Assembly: GCA_900539325.1 (NCBI GenBank)
Contig: UQCC01000010.1
Location: forward strand, 28,286-92,285
Direction of reading: 5' to 3'
DNA length: 64,000 nucleotides
From: an uncultured Eubacterium sp.
GTDB taxonomy: Bacteria > Bacillota > Clostridia > Oscillospirales > Acutalibacteraceae
In this document: positions 17,799-27,655 of the stretch, piece by piece
How the letters are laid out: every line of letters begins with the position of its first letter
Position numbering within the stretch: the stretch's first letter is position 1
Made by a program: the position numbers and the translations under genes
Notes under the pieces: generated by a model
Database searches by the model: none
What the model saw: the letters and a program-made list of their open reading frames with translations, nothing else
Told to the model about the DNA's origin: nothing

Positions 17799-19274
17799 TT
17801 ACAGGATTATGCAAATAAGGCCGCTACAACCTTCATTGATAACTTTTTCTATTGTCTCTCTGAACTTATCTCTTGCTTCCGCAGGCATACGATAGAGTTT
17901 ATTGTTAAGCCCTTCGTTAACGAGTGAATGAAGCGATTTGCCGAAAATATTTGTTTCCCAAATTTGTGACGGATTATTTTCAAATTCTTTGAGCAAATAC
18001 ATAACAAGTTCTTCACTCTGACTTTCGCTGCCTACAATCGGTGCAACTTCGGTATAAGTGTTGCATTTTATCATATGAATTGACGGAGCGTGAGCTTTTA
18101 ATCTTACGCCGTATTTACCGCCTTGTTTCATTATTTCAGGGTCTTCAAGCGAAAGTTCGTCAAGAGTCGGCATAACAATTCCGTAACCGGTTTGTTCAAC
18201 TTGGTTTAAAGCATCCTTAATTCTTGCATATTCTTTTTTCACTTTTGAAAGAACGGAAATTTCACGCATCAAATCCTGTTCGTTTTTAATTGTGATTTCG
18301 CATTTACTCGAAAGAATACTGTAAAAATAAGAATTGTCTATATTCGCCTTAACACAGACTTTTCCGCATGATAAATCTACAGACGAAACACTTATATCCG
18401 TAATTTCATCAATGGCTGAAACTGCATTTATATAATCACTTACGGAACGGACATTGCTTACTTTTGTTGAGTTTTCAAGAACCGCAGATGTTACAACGGT
18501 ACGCATTTTGTCATCTTCATCAAGACTTTTGAACCAATTTGGCAAATCTATGCCGATACTTGTTACAGGAAACTCATAAAGTATGCCAGAAATTATATCT
18601 GTAATTTTGCTTTCATCAAGTTCAAGACAGTTTACGGGAATTACCTGCTTATTATATTCCTTTGAAAGTTTGCAAGCTAAGTCTTTACAGGCTTTGCTGT
18701 TTGGATTTGTACTGTTAAGGAGAACCACAAACGGCTTATTTAGCGCTGTCAGTTCATCTATAACACGTTTTTCTGCCTCAGCGTACTCGTTTCTCGGTAT
18801 CTGTGTAATACTGCCGTCTGTTGTCACTACAAGTCCGATTGTGGAATGTTCCTCTATAACCTTTTTCGTACCGATTTCAGCCGCAAGGTTAAACGGAATT
18901 TCTTCTTCACTCCACGGCGTCATTACCATTCTCGGAGCTTCGTCTTCAAAGTATCCCTCGCTGCTCGGAACGATATAACCAACGCAATCTATCATTCGAA
19001 CCTTAAATTTTGATGAATTATCAAGTTTTAGTTCAACTGCTTCTTCCGGTATAAACTTTGGTTCGGTAGTCATTATTGTTTTACCCGCAGAGGATTGCGG
19101 AAGCTCATCACTTGCTCTTTGCTTAACATTTTCGTTATTGATATTCGGAATTACAAGCGTTTCCATAAACTTTTTTATAAAAGTCGATTTACCTGTACGA
19201 ACAGGACCGACAACCCCAATATAGATATCTCCGCCTGTTCGCTTTGAAATATCACTGTAAATATCTGTATTCAT
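17799..19274 (-). CDS. spoIVA: Stage IV sporulation protein A
   Basis: An ATPase that polymerises on the outer forespore membrane and forms the basement layer of the spore coat. The 491-aa protein is full length, and its start MNTDIYSDISKRTGGDIYIG is characteristic. Walker A is GPVRTGKST (residues 23-31). The segment KKFMETLVIPNI follows, and the C-terminus contains GVRLKAHAPSIHMI. The sipL-like gene lies 8 bp upstream on the same strand, putting the two coat-basement partners in one operon. It shows that the organism is, or descends from, a spore former. Confidence 0.98.
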   Translation of the reverse strand: MNTDIYSDISKRTGGDIYIGVVGPVRTGKSTFIKKFMETLVIPNINNENVKQRASDELPQSSAGKTIMTTEPKFIPEEAVELKLDNSSKFKVRMIDCVGYIVPSSEGYFEDEAPRMVMTPWSEEEIPFNLAAEIGTKKVIEEHSTIGLVVTTDGSITQIPRNEYAEAEKRVIDELTALNKPFVVLLNSTNPNSKACKDLACKLSKEYNKQVIPVNCLELDESKITDIISGILYEFPVTSIGIDLPNWFKSLDEDDKMRTVVTSAVLENSTKVSNVRSVSDYINAVSAIDEITDISVSSVDLSCGKVCVKANIDNSYFYSILSSKCEITIKNEQDLMREISVLSKVKKEYARIKDALNQVEQTGYGIVMPTLDELSLEDPEIMKQGGKYGVRLKAHAPSIHMIKCNTYTEVAPIVGSESQSEELVMYLLKEFENNPSQIWETNIFGKSLHSLVNEGLNNKLYRMPAEARDKFRETIEKVINEGCSGLICIIL

Positions 19275-19282
19275 ATTTCCTC

Positions 19283-20764
19283 CTATAATCCCGGAATAAT
19301 AATTACTTTGTTACTGTCGAGACTATCGCAAGTAATGTTATTCTCTTTTTTTATAAGCTCAATATCAGAAGAAAACTGTTTTGCAATATCCCACAGTTTT
19401 TCATTTTGCTTAGCAAAATACAAAGTCAAAGCCGGATAATTCACTACCTCATCAAGGCAATCCATTTCTGTAAGTACATTAATTTTCTTTGATTTTCCCA
19501 CATATGCCGAATAAGTATACATTACATTAACAGATATATTTTTATCATTAACGATTGTATAGTCAAATGAATTTACAAAGGCAGTGCATAACAAAGAAAA
19601 GCTTTCTGCATTTATTTCAATAATTTTATTTTGAACTATATATTGTATTCCCTGATCGGAAGTATCTGCTAAAATACAAACCTCAAAATCTATACAGATT
19701 TTTTGTTTTTTAACCATACAATCATTAACTGCTACATTCAAATCATACACCTTTGTAACAGTTGCAGATAAATCAAGAGAAAGCTTTGAATTTGAAGAAT
19801 TACATATATATTGACCATCGGTAAAGCAGTCAAATGAAGCATAACTGTTCTTAGTTTTTTTGCTGACGATATATCCGTCTGAAACAATTTTCTTGTTTTC
19901 CTGTTTAACAATAAAAACAGTTAAATACAAATCGCCGTATAATTCAATTTTTCCGCCATTATCATCAGCAGAACTTTTAGCTTTAACATACAAGCTTCCT
20001 TTACTTATTTTAACAATACAGTTGCAATTTTCATCAACGCCTGAAGCTTCAACAATTTTTGAAACATCAAAGCTGAACTCTGCTCTGTCAATTTTATTAT
20101 CATTATCCGTATAAAGTACCGACAATGAAACATTTGATTTAACGAATACTTTATCTTTAATTGTTTTAATGTCTGTTGTTGTACTATTTATTTCAAAACT
20201 GATAACACGGTTAATACCGTTTGAATTTGCAGGAAGATTGAACGATTCTTCAACATCGACCTTTGTAACAACGGCATTTTCAACATAAGATACTTTTTCT
20301 TCAAGAGTATAAAGTTTTGAGTTTTCACATTTACAAACACAAGGGCAACTTTTCTTATCATATACATTTACATTAAGAGCAAATGAAATGTGAATATCAA
20401 TTCTGCGTTGATTAATAATGCGATAATTGCAATATTTATTACAAACTGTAGCTATGGCAAAAGCATATTCGCTTACTTCATCAACAGCGATGCTTTCGCT
20501 GAAATCCTCAACGAAATCTGTATAAACAAGTTCGTTATTATCATTAAAATATGTAAGACAAATCTCGGTTTTACCAAAAATATAAACGATTGAATCTTTT
20601 ATATCACAGGATGTTATGTAGCTGTGAGCAGTGCACCTCACCACCTTAAAAATATCATCAAGATATGCTTCTGATGTTTCCTGATAATTCTTGTCTACAT
20701 TAATTGCTTTACTGAAAACGAGTTCATTTTTTTCCAAACAAGAATATTCTTTTTCAAGTTCCAT
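19283..20764 (-). CDS. sipL: SipL-like spore coat morphogenesis protein (DUF3794 + LysM)
   Basis: This 493-aa protein has DUF3794-type repeats (for example CPCVCKCENSKLYTLEEKVSY near residue 150, then EINSTTTDIKTIKDK) and a C-terminal LysM domain: ENEKLWDIAKQFSSDIELIK-type segment, then NKVIIIPGL. In Clostridioides difficile, SipL has this layout and binds SpoIVA through its LysM domain. Here the gene lies directly upstream of spoIVA, which supports that role. The ATG at 20764 follows AAGGAG by 7 bases. A sigma-E promoter is expected upstream but I could not define one with confidence. Confidence 0.88.
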   Translation of the reverse strand: MELEKEYSCLEKNELVFSKAINVDKNYQETSEAYLDDIFKVVRCTAHSYITSCDIKDSIVYIFGKTEICLTYFNDNNELVYTDFVEDFSESIAVDEVSEYAFAIATVCNKYCNYRIINQRRIDIHISFALNVNVYDKKSCPCVCKCENSKLYTLEEKVSYVENAVVTKVDVEESFNLPANSNGINRVISFEINSTTTDIKTIKDKVFVKSNVSLSVLYTDNDNKIDRAEFSFDVSKIVEASGVDENCNCIVKISKGSLYVKAKSSADDNGGKIELYGDLYLTVFIVKQENKKIVSDGYIVSKKTKNSYASFDCFTDGQYICNSSNSKLSLDLSATVTKVYDLNVAVNDCMVKKQKICIDFEVCILADTSDQGIQYIVQNKIIEINAESFSLLCTAFVNSFDYTIVNDKNISVNVMYTYSAYVGKSKKINVLTEMDCLDEVVNYPALTLYFAKQNEKLWDIAKQFSSDIELIKKENNITCDSLDSNKVIIIPGL

Positions 20765-20833
20765 AATTTTGCTCCTTTCTATTTCAATTAAGACTATGCA
20801 AATAAAAATGAAATTATCACACAATAAAAAATA

Positions 20834-20865
20834 AAAACACCGAGAACTAAATCGTTCTCGATGTT
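20834..20865 (-). terminator. Terminator after clpX
   Basis: CGAGAAC-gattta-GTTCTCG with a T-rich tail on the minus strand. It separates the tig-clpP-clpX operon from sipL-spoIVA. Confidence 0.88.
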
Positions 20866-20881
20866 ATTAAACATTATTAAG

Positions 20882-22168
20882 TTATGCGTTCTTGATATCA
20901 TTCGGATGCAAGACAACCGGTTTTCTTGACTTATTTGTAAGAAGTAACGGTTGTGTTGAATTACGAACCGAATCTTCAGTTACAACAATTTTTTCAATAG
21001 AACAATCTGACGGAACCGAAAACATCAAATCACCGAGCACACTCTCAAATACCGAACGAAGTCCTCTTGCACCTGTTTTTCTCTCAAGTGTTATATCAGC
21101 CATTGCTTTCAAAGCACCCGGTTCAAACTCAAGTTCAACATCATCCATTTCAAACAACTTGGTGTATTGCTTAACAATAGAATTCTTTGGTTCGGTCATA
21201 ATCTTAACAAGTGCATCCTTATCAAGTTCATCAAGGACCGTTAAAACAGGAATTCTGCCGATAAGTTCGGGAATTAAGCCATATTTAACCAAATCGTGTT
21301 GATTAATGTTTTTAAGGACATCCTCTTTATGCTCGATATTTTTTGAAAGCTCGGACTCAAACCCAAGTGAGCCTTTACCCAAACGCTTTTCGATAATCTT
21401 GTCAATACCGTCAAATGCACCGCCGCAAATAAACAGGATATTTGTTGTATCAATTTGTATAAATTCCTGTTGAGGATGCTTTCTGCCCCCTCCGGGAGGA
21501 ACATTTGAAACAGTACCTTCCAGAATTTTAAGCAATGCCTGTTGAACACCCTCACCGCTTACATCACGAGTGATTGAACGGTTTTCACTTTTTCGTGAAA
21601 TCTTATCAATTTCATCAACATAAATAATTCCGCGCTGTGCTTTTTCTATATCGAAATCAGCTGCCTGAATAAGACGAAGTAAAATATTTTCAACATCTTC
21701 TCCGACATATCCGGCTTCTGTAAGAGTTGTTGCATCTGCAATAGCAAATGGTACATCAAGAATTTTAGCCAAAGTTTGTGCAAGCATTGTTTTGCCTACG
21801 CCTGTTGGACCTAGAAGCAAAATATTGCTTTTTTGCAAATCAACATCACCGTTATTGCCATAATAAATTCTCTTATAATGATTATAAACAGCAACAGAAA
21901 GATTTTTCTTCGCCTCATCTTGACCTACTACATACTCATCAAGTTGAGCCTTTATTTCCATCGGCTTAGGAATAACCATCTCCGAAAACTTCTTATCATA
22001 TTTAGGCATTGGTGTACTTTGACGAATCAAATCCTCACAAAGAGCAACACATTCGTCACATATAAATACACCCGGACCTTCAATAAGTCGGTTAACCATT
22101 GATTCGCTTTTTCCGCAAAACGAACATCTGGCTATATTTGAATTTACATTTGAATCGTCTTTTGCCAA
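20882..22168 (-). CDS. clpX: ATP-dependent Clp protease ATP-binding subunit ClpX
   Basis: A AAA+ unfoldase that feeds substrates to ClpP. The 428-aa protein has an N-terminal zinc domain (CSFCGKS, then CDECVALC, residues about 16-42), Walker A GPTGVGKT, Walker B IIYVDEIDK, the pore segment EAGYVGEDVEN, and the ClpP-docking IGF-type loop as LGFES. The gene follows clpP by 12 bp. Confidence 0.98.
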   Translation of the reverse strand: MAKDDSNVNSNIARCSFCGKSESMVNRLIEGPGVFICDECVALCEDLIRQSTPMPKYDKKFSEMVIPKPMEIKAQLDEYVVGQDEAKKNLSVAVYNHYKRIYYGNNGDVDLQKSNILLLGPTGVGKTMLAQTLAKILDVPFAIADATTLTEAGYVGEDVENILLRLIQAADFDIEKAQRGIIYVDEIDKISRKSENRSITRDVSGEGVQQALLKILEGTVSNVPPGGGRKHPQQEFIQIDTTNILFICGGAFDGIDKIIEKRLGKGSLGFESELSKNIEHKEDVLKNINQHDLVKYGLIPELIGRIPVLTVLDELDKDALVKIMTEPKNSIVKQYTKLFEMDDVELEFEPGALKAMADITLERKTGARGLRSVFESVLGDLMFSVPSDCSIEKIVVTEDSVRNSTQPLLLTNKSRKPVVLHPNDIKNA

Positions 22169-22180
22169 AATCGATACTCC

Positions 22181-22771
22181 TTATCTCTTCTCGATTACTT
22201 TATCAACAAGACCGTATTCCATAGCCTCGTTTGCAGACATCCAATTATCTCTGTCTGTATCCTTAACAAGAGTTTCGTAATCCTTGCCGCAATTTTCAGC
22301 AAGAATTCTGTTAAGCTTTTCTTTAGTCTTTAAAAGATTTTTAGCAGCAATTTCAACATCAGTTGCCTGTCCTGTTATTCCATTGCCACCGATAAGAGGC
22401 TGGTGAATAAGAATTTCACTGTTAGGCAAAGCAATTCTCTTTCCCTTTGCGCCGCTGCTCAAAAGAAATGCTCCCATACTTGCAGCCATACCGACACAAA
22501 TTGTTGAAACATCACACTTGATGTAATTCATTGTGTCATAAATAGCAAGACCTGCGGTAACAGAGCCACCCGGAGAATTGATGTACAAAGAAATATCCTT
22601 TGTGCTGTCCTGACTTTCCAAGAATAACAACTGAGCAACAACGAGTGACGCTGTTTGATCGGTTACTTCATCAGACAGAACAATAATTCTGTCTGACAAA
22701 AGTCTTGAAAAAATATCAACGCTACGCTCGCCTGAGCTCGATTGTTCAATTACATAAGGCATTGATGCCAT
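22181..22771 (-). CDS. clpP: ATP-dependent Clp protease proteolytic subunit
   Basis: The serine protease barrel partner of ClpX. The 196-aa protein has the catalytic triad S98 (GMAASMGAFLL), H123 (EILIHQPL) and D171 (VKDTDRDNW). The ATG at 22771 is chosen; an upstream in-frame GTG sits only two bases from AAAGGA, too close to be used. Gene order tig-clpP-clpX is the common bacterial arrangement. Confidence 0.98.
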   Translation of the reverse strand: MASMPYVIEQSSSGERSVDIFSRLLSDRIIVLSDEVTDQTASLVVAQLLFLESQDSTKDISLYINSPGGSVTAGLAIYDTMNYIKCDVSTICVGMAASMGAFLLSSGAKGKRIALPNSEILIHQPLIGGNGITGQATDVEIAAKNLLKTKEKLNRILAENCGKDYETLVKDTDRDNWMSANEAMEYGLVDKVIEKR

Positions 22772-22803
22772 ACTTATCACTATCCTTTAATTAGAATGGT
22801 TAA

Positions 22804-24084
22804 TTACTCTTTAACAGCGTTGTCAACGATAAAGTCAACAGCCTTACGAGTAGTAATATCAGCAGAAAGTTGTTCTGCAGGAACAGCAGCCTTAATCTTG
22901 TCAGCTTCCATATTGTACTGCTCTGCAAGTTTGTTTACTTCTGCTTCGATTTCTTCTTCAGAAGCCTCAATGTTTTCAGCCTTTACGATAGCGTCAAGAG
23001 CAAGCTTTGTCTTAACCTGTTGCTTAGCACCTTCCATAAATTGTTCCTTAAACTGATCCATTGTTTGACCAAGATACTGAAGATATGTATTAAGGTCAAG
23101 GCCCTGCATTTGAAGTCTGTATGCGTAATCCTGAACCATTTCATCACACTTTTGAATGAACATACATTCAGGAATTTCAACTTCCATATTTTCGCAAATC
23201 TGCTCAATAATCTGATTTTCAAAATCTGTTTTTGCGTTTGCTTCTTTTCTTTCTGCAATTTGCTTTTTCAAATCATCCTTAAGTTCATCAAGAGTATCAA
23301 ATTCAGATACATCCTTTGCAAACTCATCATCAAGTTCAGGAAGTTCCTTTGCCTTGATTTCGTTAATCTTGCACTTGAAAACAGCGTCTTTGCCTGCAAG
23401 TGATGGTTCATACTGTTCCGGGAATGTAACATTTACATCAAATTCCTCGCCTGCCTTATGACCGGCAACTTGTTCTTCAAAGCCCGGGATAAAGCTGTTT
23501 GAGCCAAGCTCAAGAGGATAATTTTCGCCCTTGCCGCCGTCAAAAGCAACATCGTCAACAAAGCCTTCAAAGTTAATATCGCAAGTATCGCCCATTGCAG
23601 ACTCTCTGTCCTCAACTGTAACAAGACGAGAATTTCTCTCCTGCATATTCTTGAGTTCTGTTTCAACATCTTCATCAGTTGCATCTGTATCGAGCATCTT
23701 ACCCTTAATGCCCTTATACTCGCCAAGCTTAACTTCAGGATATGTAGTAACCTTCATCTTAATAACTACACCCTCAGTCTTGCTCATTGTAGGAAATTCA
23801 ACATCAGACGGTTGGTCGATAACATTAAGACCTGCTTCGTCAAATGCAGCACCTACTGCTTCAGGATAAACGATTTCAAGCGCCTCTTCATAAAAAGCAC
23901 CCTCGCCGTATACCTTTTCAATCATACCCTGAGTAGCCTTACCCTTACGGAAGCCCGGAATTTGGATTGATTTTCTTTGCTTCAAATAAGCCTTTTTGCA
24001 TGCTTCTGTAAATGTTTCAGCATCTACAGTAATTTCAAGTTCATAAACATTTGTCTCTACTTTATTAGATGACTTAAGTGCCAT
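22804..24084 (-). CDS. tig: Trigger factor
   Basis: A ribosome-bound chaperone and peptidyl-prolyl isomerase. The 426-aa protein has the N-terminal ribosome-binding signature IPGFRKGKA (residues about 42-50), a central FKBP domain (GDTCDINFEGFVDDVAFDGG, then GFEEQVAGHKAGEEF) and a helical C-terminal chaperone domain. It is the first gene of the tig-clpP-clpX operon. Confidence 0.97.
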   Translation of the reverse strand: MALKSSNKVETNVYELEITVDAETFTEACKKAYLKQRKSIQIPGFRKGKATQGMIEKVYGEGAFYEEALEIVYPEAVGAAFDEAGLNVIDQPSDVEFPTMSKTEGVVIKMKVTTYPEVKLGEYKGIKGKMLDTDATDEDVETELKNMQERNSRLVTVEDRESAMGDTCDINFEGFVDDVAFDGGKGENYPLELGSNSFIPGFEEQVAGHKAGEEFDVNVTFPEQYEPSLAGKDAVFKCKINEIKAKELPELDDEFAKDVSEFDTLDELKDDLKKQIAERKEANAKTDFENQIIEQICENMEVEIPECMFIQKCDEMVQDYAYRLQMQGLDLNTYLQYLGQTMDQFKEQFMEGAKQQVKTKLALDAIVKAENIEASEEEIEAEVNKLAEQYNMEADKIKAAVPAEQLSADITTRKAVDFIVDNAVKE

Positions 24085-24127
24085 AATAATGACCCTCCTT
24101 AATTAATTTACAATTTGATACCGTAGC

Positions 24128-24156
24128 ATTATACCACATAAATAAACATATTTCAA
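24128..24156 (-). promoter_or_regulatory. Sigma-A promoter of tig-clpP-clpX
   Basis: The minus strand reads TTGAAA, 17 bases, TATAAT, about 45 bases before the tig start. Confidence 0.78.
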
Positions 24157-24188
24157 TATATTTATAAAATAAATTATTATATATAATA

Positions 24189-24869
24189 TTAACGAATCAG
24201 TTTTGGTGTAAAGCTTAATCTGTCACACGAAACAAGTCTAAACTCAATTCCGTCAACCGTGTCGTCAATCGCCATTTTTGCCGCTATACCGTGAAGATGC
24301 CCATAATAGCATTTTTTTATACCGTATTCCTTTAGCAAATTCAAAATTTCTTCACATTTTGTATCGGTTGTTATCGGAGGATAGTGCAAAAAAACAATTT
24401 TATTTTCACATTCTGCACTGTCAAGCGACATCTTTAATCTGCCGACTTCCCTATTCAAAACCTTTTCATCATGTTCGTCATTTATATCAAACAGCCAACC
24501 TCTGCTTCCGCAAATAGAAACATTTTCAACAGAATACGAATTATTTGAAAGAATTTTGATTGTATCAAAACCGTGTTGCTCAACAAATTCATTCATTTTC
24601 TTGGCAGTGTTCCACCAATAATCGTGATTACCTTTTAAAATTATTTTTTGTCCGCTAAGTTTATTGATAAAATCAAAATCGGCAACAAGCTGGTCAAAAT
24701 TCATTGCCCAGCTTATATCTCCGGCAATAACCACAGTGTCGTTGTCGGTTACAATTTTATTCCAATTTTTTTCAATTCTTTCTACATAATCATTCCAGCC
24801 GGGAAATGAATCCATAGGTTTATCTGTACCGAAAGACAAATGAGTATCGGCGATCGCAAAAATTGACAT
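24189..24869 (-). CDS. Metallophosphoesterase
   Basis: A 226-aa calcineurin-like phosphoesterase. The metal-binding motifs appear in order: DTH in FAIADTHLS (residues 5-13), GD in VVIAGDISWAMN, GNHD in ILKGNHDYWW, and GH in YYGHLHG. It is cytoplasmic with no signal peptide. The substrate is not predictable. The pattern matches a widespread group of uncharacterised Firmicute phosphoesterases. Confidence 0.9.
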   Translation of the reverse strand: MSIFAIADTHLSFGTDKPMDSFPGWNDYVERIEKNWNKIVTDNDTVVIAGDISWAMNFDQLVADFDFINKLSGQKIILKGNHDYWWNTAKKMNEFVEQHGFDTIKILSNNSYSVENVSICGSRGWLFDINDEHDEKVLNREVGRLKMSLDSAECENKIVFLHYPPITTDTKCEEILNLLKEYGIKKCYYGHLHGIAAKMAIDDTVDGIEFRLVSCDRLSFTPKLIR

Positions 24870-24931
24870 AAAATCTCCTTGTATAAAAACAAAAAATAAT
24901 CAAATGATAAAAATGAAAGGGAGTGAAAATA

Positions 24932-25102
24932 ATGAAGCACGAAATCAAAGGAATCAACTGCGAAGTTAAAAATTGTGTTCATCACGATATGTCAAACTGC
25001 TGTACGGCAGGCAGCATCAAAGTAGGCTGCACAACAGCAAAATCAACAAACGAAACAAATTGCGAAACATTTGAATGTTGCAGTGATTGTAACTGTAATT
25101 AA
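24932..25102 (+). CDS. DUF1540 small cysteine-rich protein
   Basis: A 56-aa protein starting MKHEIKGINCEVKNCVHHD and containing nine cysteines, several in CxxxxC spacing, ending in CCSDCNCN. This is the DUF1540 pattern (INCxVxNCxYH), common in clostridia and probably metal-binding; the function is unknown. GGGAG lies before the ATG. It stands alone between opposing genes. Confidence 0.88.
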   Translation: MKHEIKGINCEVKNCVHHDMSNCCTAGSIKVGCTTAKSTNETNCETFECCSDCNCN

Positions 25103-25111
25103 ACTACACTT

Positions 25112-25147
25112 AATAAAAAAGAGGCTCAATAGCGGGCCTCTTATATT
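25112..25147. terminator. Bidirectional terminator between DUF1540 gene and thrC
   Basis: AGAGGC and GCCTCT form the stem. It is flanked by A/T runs that give a T-run on both strands, strongest on the minus strand after thrC. Confidence 0.82.
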
Positions 25148-25148
25148 T

Positions 25149-26645
25149 TTACAAATTCAAAAGTTTAAATACCATTTCGCTCATATTTTCTTTGTCGCAA
25201 ACATTGTTAAAGCGAACTGCCTTATCTTTAAGTGCCTGAAGCGGCTTTGGAACATCAATACCCGAAACATTGTTAAGTTCATCTACCATAGAAAATTCGT
25301 CAAGTTCAGGCACTTTACCACCCATAACAGCAGTCAAAACGCTTTTTGAGAACTTATACGGTGAAGCGGTTGAATCAATTACCGTAGGAATGTCATCACC
25401 CGTACGCTTTACATAATCGTCATAAACCTCAACAGCAACAGCGGTGTGGGTGTCGCAAAGATAATGATATTTGTCAAAATGCTCTTTTATTGTTGCATCA
25501 ACGCTTGCCTCATCACAGCAGCCTGCATCAAAAACAGTTTGGATAGAATCAATAAGTGTCTTTGAAACCTCGTATTTTCCATCTGTCGAAAGAGCGTTCA
25601 TAAGTTCATTAACAAGATTGTCGTCTTCGCCGCTCATGTGATAAAGAAGTCTTTCAAGGTTTGATGAAATAAGAATATCCATAGACGGTGAAGTTGTTGT
25701 GAAGAACTTTCTGTTCTTATCATATTCACCGGTCTTTAAGAAGTCTGTGAGAACATTGTTTGAGTTTGAAGCACAGATAAGTTTCTTGATCGGAAGCCCC
25801 ATATTCTTTGCATAATATGCGGCAAGAATGTTACCGAAATTACCGGTTGGAACAACAACATTTATCTCATCGCCGAGAGCAATTCTCTTTTGTTCAAGCA
25901 AATCGCAATATGTTGAGAAATAATAAACAATTTGAGGTACAAGTCTGCCCCAGTTAATTGAGTTTGCAGATGAGAACATCATATTCTTTTGTGCAAGTTG
26001 AGCCTTAATATCATCATTTGTGAAGATTGCCTTTACAGCACTTTGAGCATCGTCAAAATTACCGTTAATGGCACAAACTGAAACATTTTCACCTTCTTGA
26101 GTTGTCATTTGAAGCTTCTGCATAGGAGAAACGCCATCAACAGGATAGAAAACAAGAATTCTTGTGTGGTCAACATCTTTAAAGCCCTCAAGTGCGGCTT
26201 TACCCGTATCACCTGATGTTGCAACAAGGATAACGATAGTTTTGCCGTCAGCTGTTTTCTTTGCAGAAACAGTCATAAGATAAGGCAAAAGCTGAAGTGC
26301 CATATCCTTAAACGCACATGTCGGACCGTGCCACAATTCAAGAATATTCTTATTACCTGCAACATTTACGGTTGGAGCAATTTTTGATGAAGAAAACTTT
26401 TCAGCAGCATAAGCACCGTTTACGCAATAATCAAGTTCTTCCTCAGAAAAATCTGTCAAGAAATCCTTGAGAACGGTCTTTGCTCTTTGTGTATATGGCA
26501 TATCAACCATAGACGCAATTTTATCAAGTGAAAACTGCGGAAGCTCACAAGGTACGAAAAGTCCGCCCTCTTCGCTGATACCCTGTGCAATAGCCTGTGC
26601 GGCAGTTACTTTAATGTTTTTATTTCTTGTCGAAGTATAGAACAT
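25149..26645 (-). CDS. thrC: Threonine synthase
   Basis: A PLP enzyme converting O-phosphohomoserine to threonine. The 498-aa length fits the long (yeast and E. coli-like) class. It starts MFYTSTRNKNIKVTAAQAI. The PLP lysine lies in GPTCAFKDMALQLLP (near residue 118), followed by LVATSGDTGKAALEGF and the phosphate-binding VVPTGNFGNILAAYYAK. GGAGG precedes the ATG. Confidence 0.97.
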   Translation of the reverse strand: MFYTSTRNKNIKVTAAQAIAQGISEEGGLFVPCELPQFSLDKIASMVDMPYTQRAKTVLKDFLTDFSEEELDYCVNGAYAAEKFSSSKIAPTVNVAGNKNILELWHGPTCAFKDMALQLLPYLMTVSAKKTADGKTIVILVATSGDTGKAALEGFKDVDHTRILVFYPVDGVSPMQKLQMTTQEGENVSVCAINGNFDDAQSAVKAIFTNDDIKAQLAQKNMMFSSANSINWGRLVPQIVYYFSTYCDLLEQKRIALGDEINVVVPTGNFGNILAAYYAKNMGLPIKKLICASNSNNVLTDFLKTGEYDKNRKFFTTTSPSMDILISSNLERLLYHMSGEDDNLVNELMNALSTDGKYEVSKTLIDSIQTVFDAGCCDEASVDATIKEHFDKYHYLCDTHTAVAVEVYDDYVKRTGDDIPTVIDSTASPYKFSKSVLTAVMGGKVPELDEFSMVDELNNVSGIDVPKPLQALKDKAVRFNNVCDKENMSEMVFKLLNL

Positions 26646-26681
26646 AATATGTCCTCCTAAAATTTTAGTAGTACTATTTTA

Positions 26682-27032
26682 TTACAAAGTAAAAGCATTT
26701 TCAAGATGTTTAATGGATTTTATTCGGTTATTCTCCAAAAAAACTTCAATTACATCAAATCTCGGCTGCAATTTTACCTTATATTGCATCATGTAAAGGT
26801 TTGCCGTTGAAATAATTTTCTTTTGTTTTATTTCGTCAACAAACTCACGCGGCTCGGCGATTGAATTTTCACTTCTTGCTTTTACTTCGGCAAAAACAAT
26901 AAAATTTTCATGTTCAAAAATAAGGTCGATTTCACCGAATCGTGATTTATAGCTGTGTTCAAGTAAAAAATAGCCCTTGTCGCGTAAATAATTTGCGGCT
27001 TTCATTTCCGCAAGTCTGCCTTTGTTATTCAT
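26682..27032 (-). CDS. YraN family endonuclease-like protein (UPF0102)
   Basis: A 116-aa protein with the restriction-endonuclease-like fold of UPF0102. It opens NNKGRLAEMKAANYLRDKGY and carries the catalytic-type residues in RFGEIDLIFEHENFIVFAEVKAR (E-x-D, then ExK). The function is unsettled. It overlaps rnhB by 4 bp, a frequent pairing. Confidence 0.92.
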   Translation of the reverse strand: MNNKGRLAEMKAANYLRDKGYFLLEHSYKSRFGEIDLIFEHENFIVFAEVKARSENSIAEPREFVDEIKQKKIISTANLYMMQYKVKLQPRFDVIEVFLENNRIKSIKHLENAFTL

Positions 27033-27655
27033 TTTTTAGCATACCATGTTTTTAAAAATGTTTGTCTGTGTATTTCACTCGGACCGTATTCATCAAGCAT
27101 TTGATAATGGAGTTTTGTTCCGTAACCTTTATGCTTTTCAAATTGATATTCAGGATATTTTTTTGCCATTTCAAGCATATATCTGTCTCTTGAAACTTTT
27201 GCAAGAATTGAAGCTGCGGCGATTGATACGGAATTTGCGTCGCCCTTAACAACAGGCTCACAATCAATAGATAAATCAGGTGTTTTGTTGCCGTCAATCA
27301 TAGCGTAATCGGGTTGTATTTCAAGTCCCTCAACAGCTTTTTTCATTGCAAGAAAAGTTGCATTAAGAATATTTATTTCATCAATGGTTTTCTCATCAAC
27401 CGAAGCGATAGAATAGCACAACGCTTCTTCCTTTATCTTATCAAAAAGAGCCTCCCTTTTCTTTTCGGAAAGTTTTTTTGAATCGTTTACGCCCTCGATA
27501 ATTTGACCTCTGCCAAGCACAACGGCAGCGGCAAATACAGGACCTGCAAGCGGACCTCTGCCGGCTTCATCAACACCGCAAACACAGGTGTATCCGTTTT
27601 CATAAGCCTCGTTTTCAAATTTAAGCCAATCAATTTGTTCTGTTTCTTTTTTCAT
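27029..27655 (-). CDS. rnhB: Ribonuclease HII
   Basis: Cuts RNA in RNA-DNA hybrids and at single embedded ribonucleotides. The 208-aa protein has the acidic active site starting in CGVDEAGRGPLAGPV (residues about 22-36). The segments GVNDSKKLSEKKRE, DYAMIDGN and HKGYGTKLHYQML follow. It overlaps rbgA by one base and yraN by 4 bp. Confidence 0.97.
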   Translation of the reverse strand: MKKETEQIDWLKFENEAYENGYTCVCGVDEAGRGPLAGPVFAAAVVLGRGQIIEGVNDSKKLSEKKREALFDKIKEEALCYSIASVDEKTIDEINILNATFLAMKKAVEGLEIQPDYAMIDGNKTPDLSIDCEPVVKGDANSVSIAAASILAKVSRDRYMLEMAKKYPEYQFEKHKGYGTKLHYQMLDEYGPSEIHRQTFLKTWYAKK

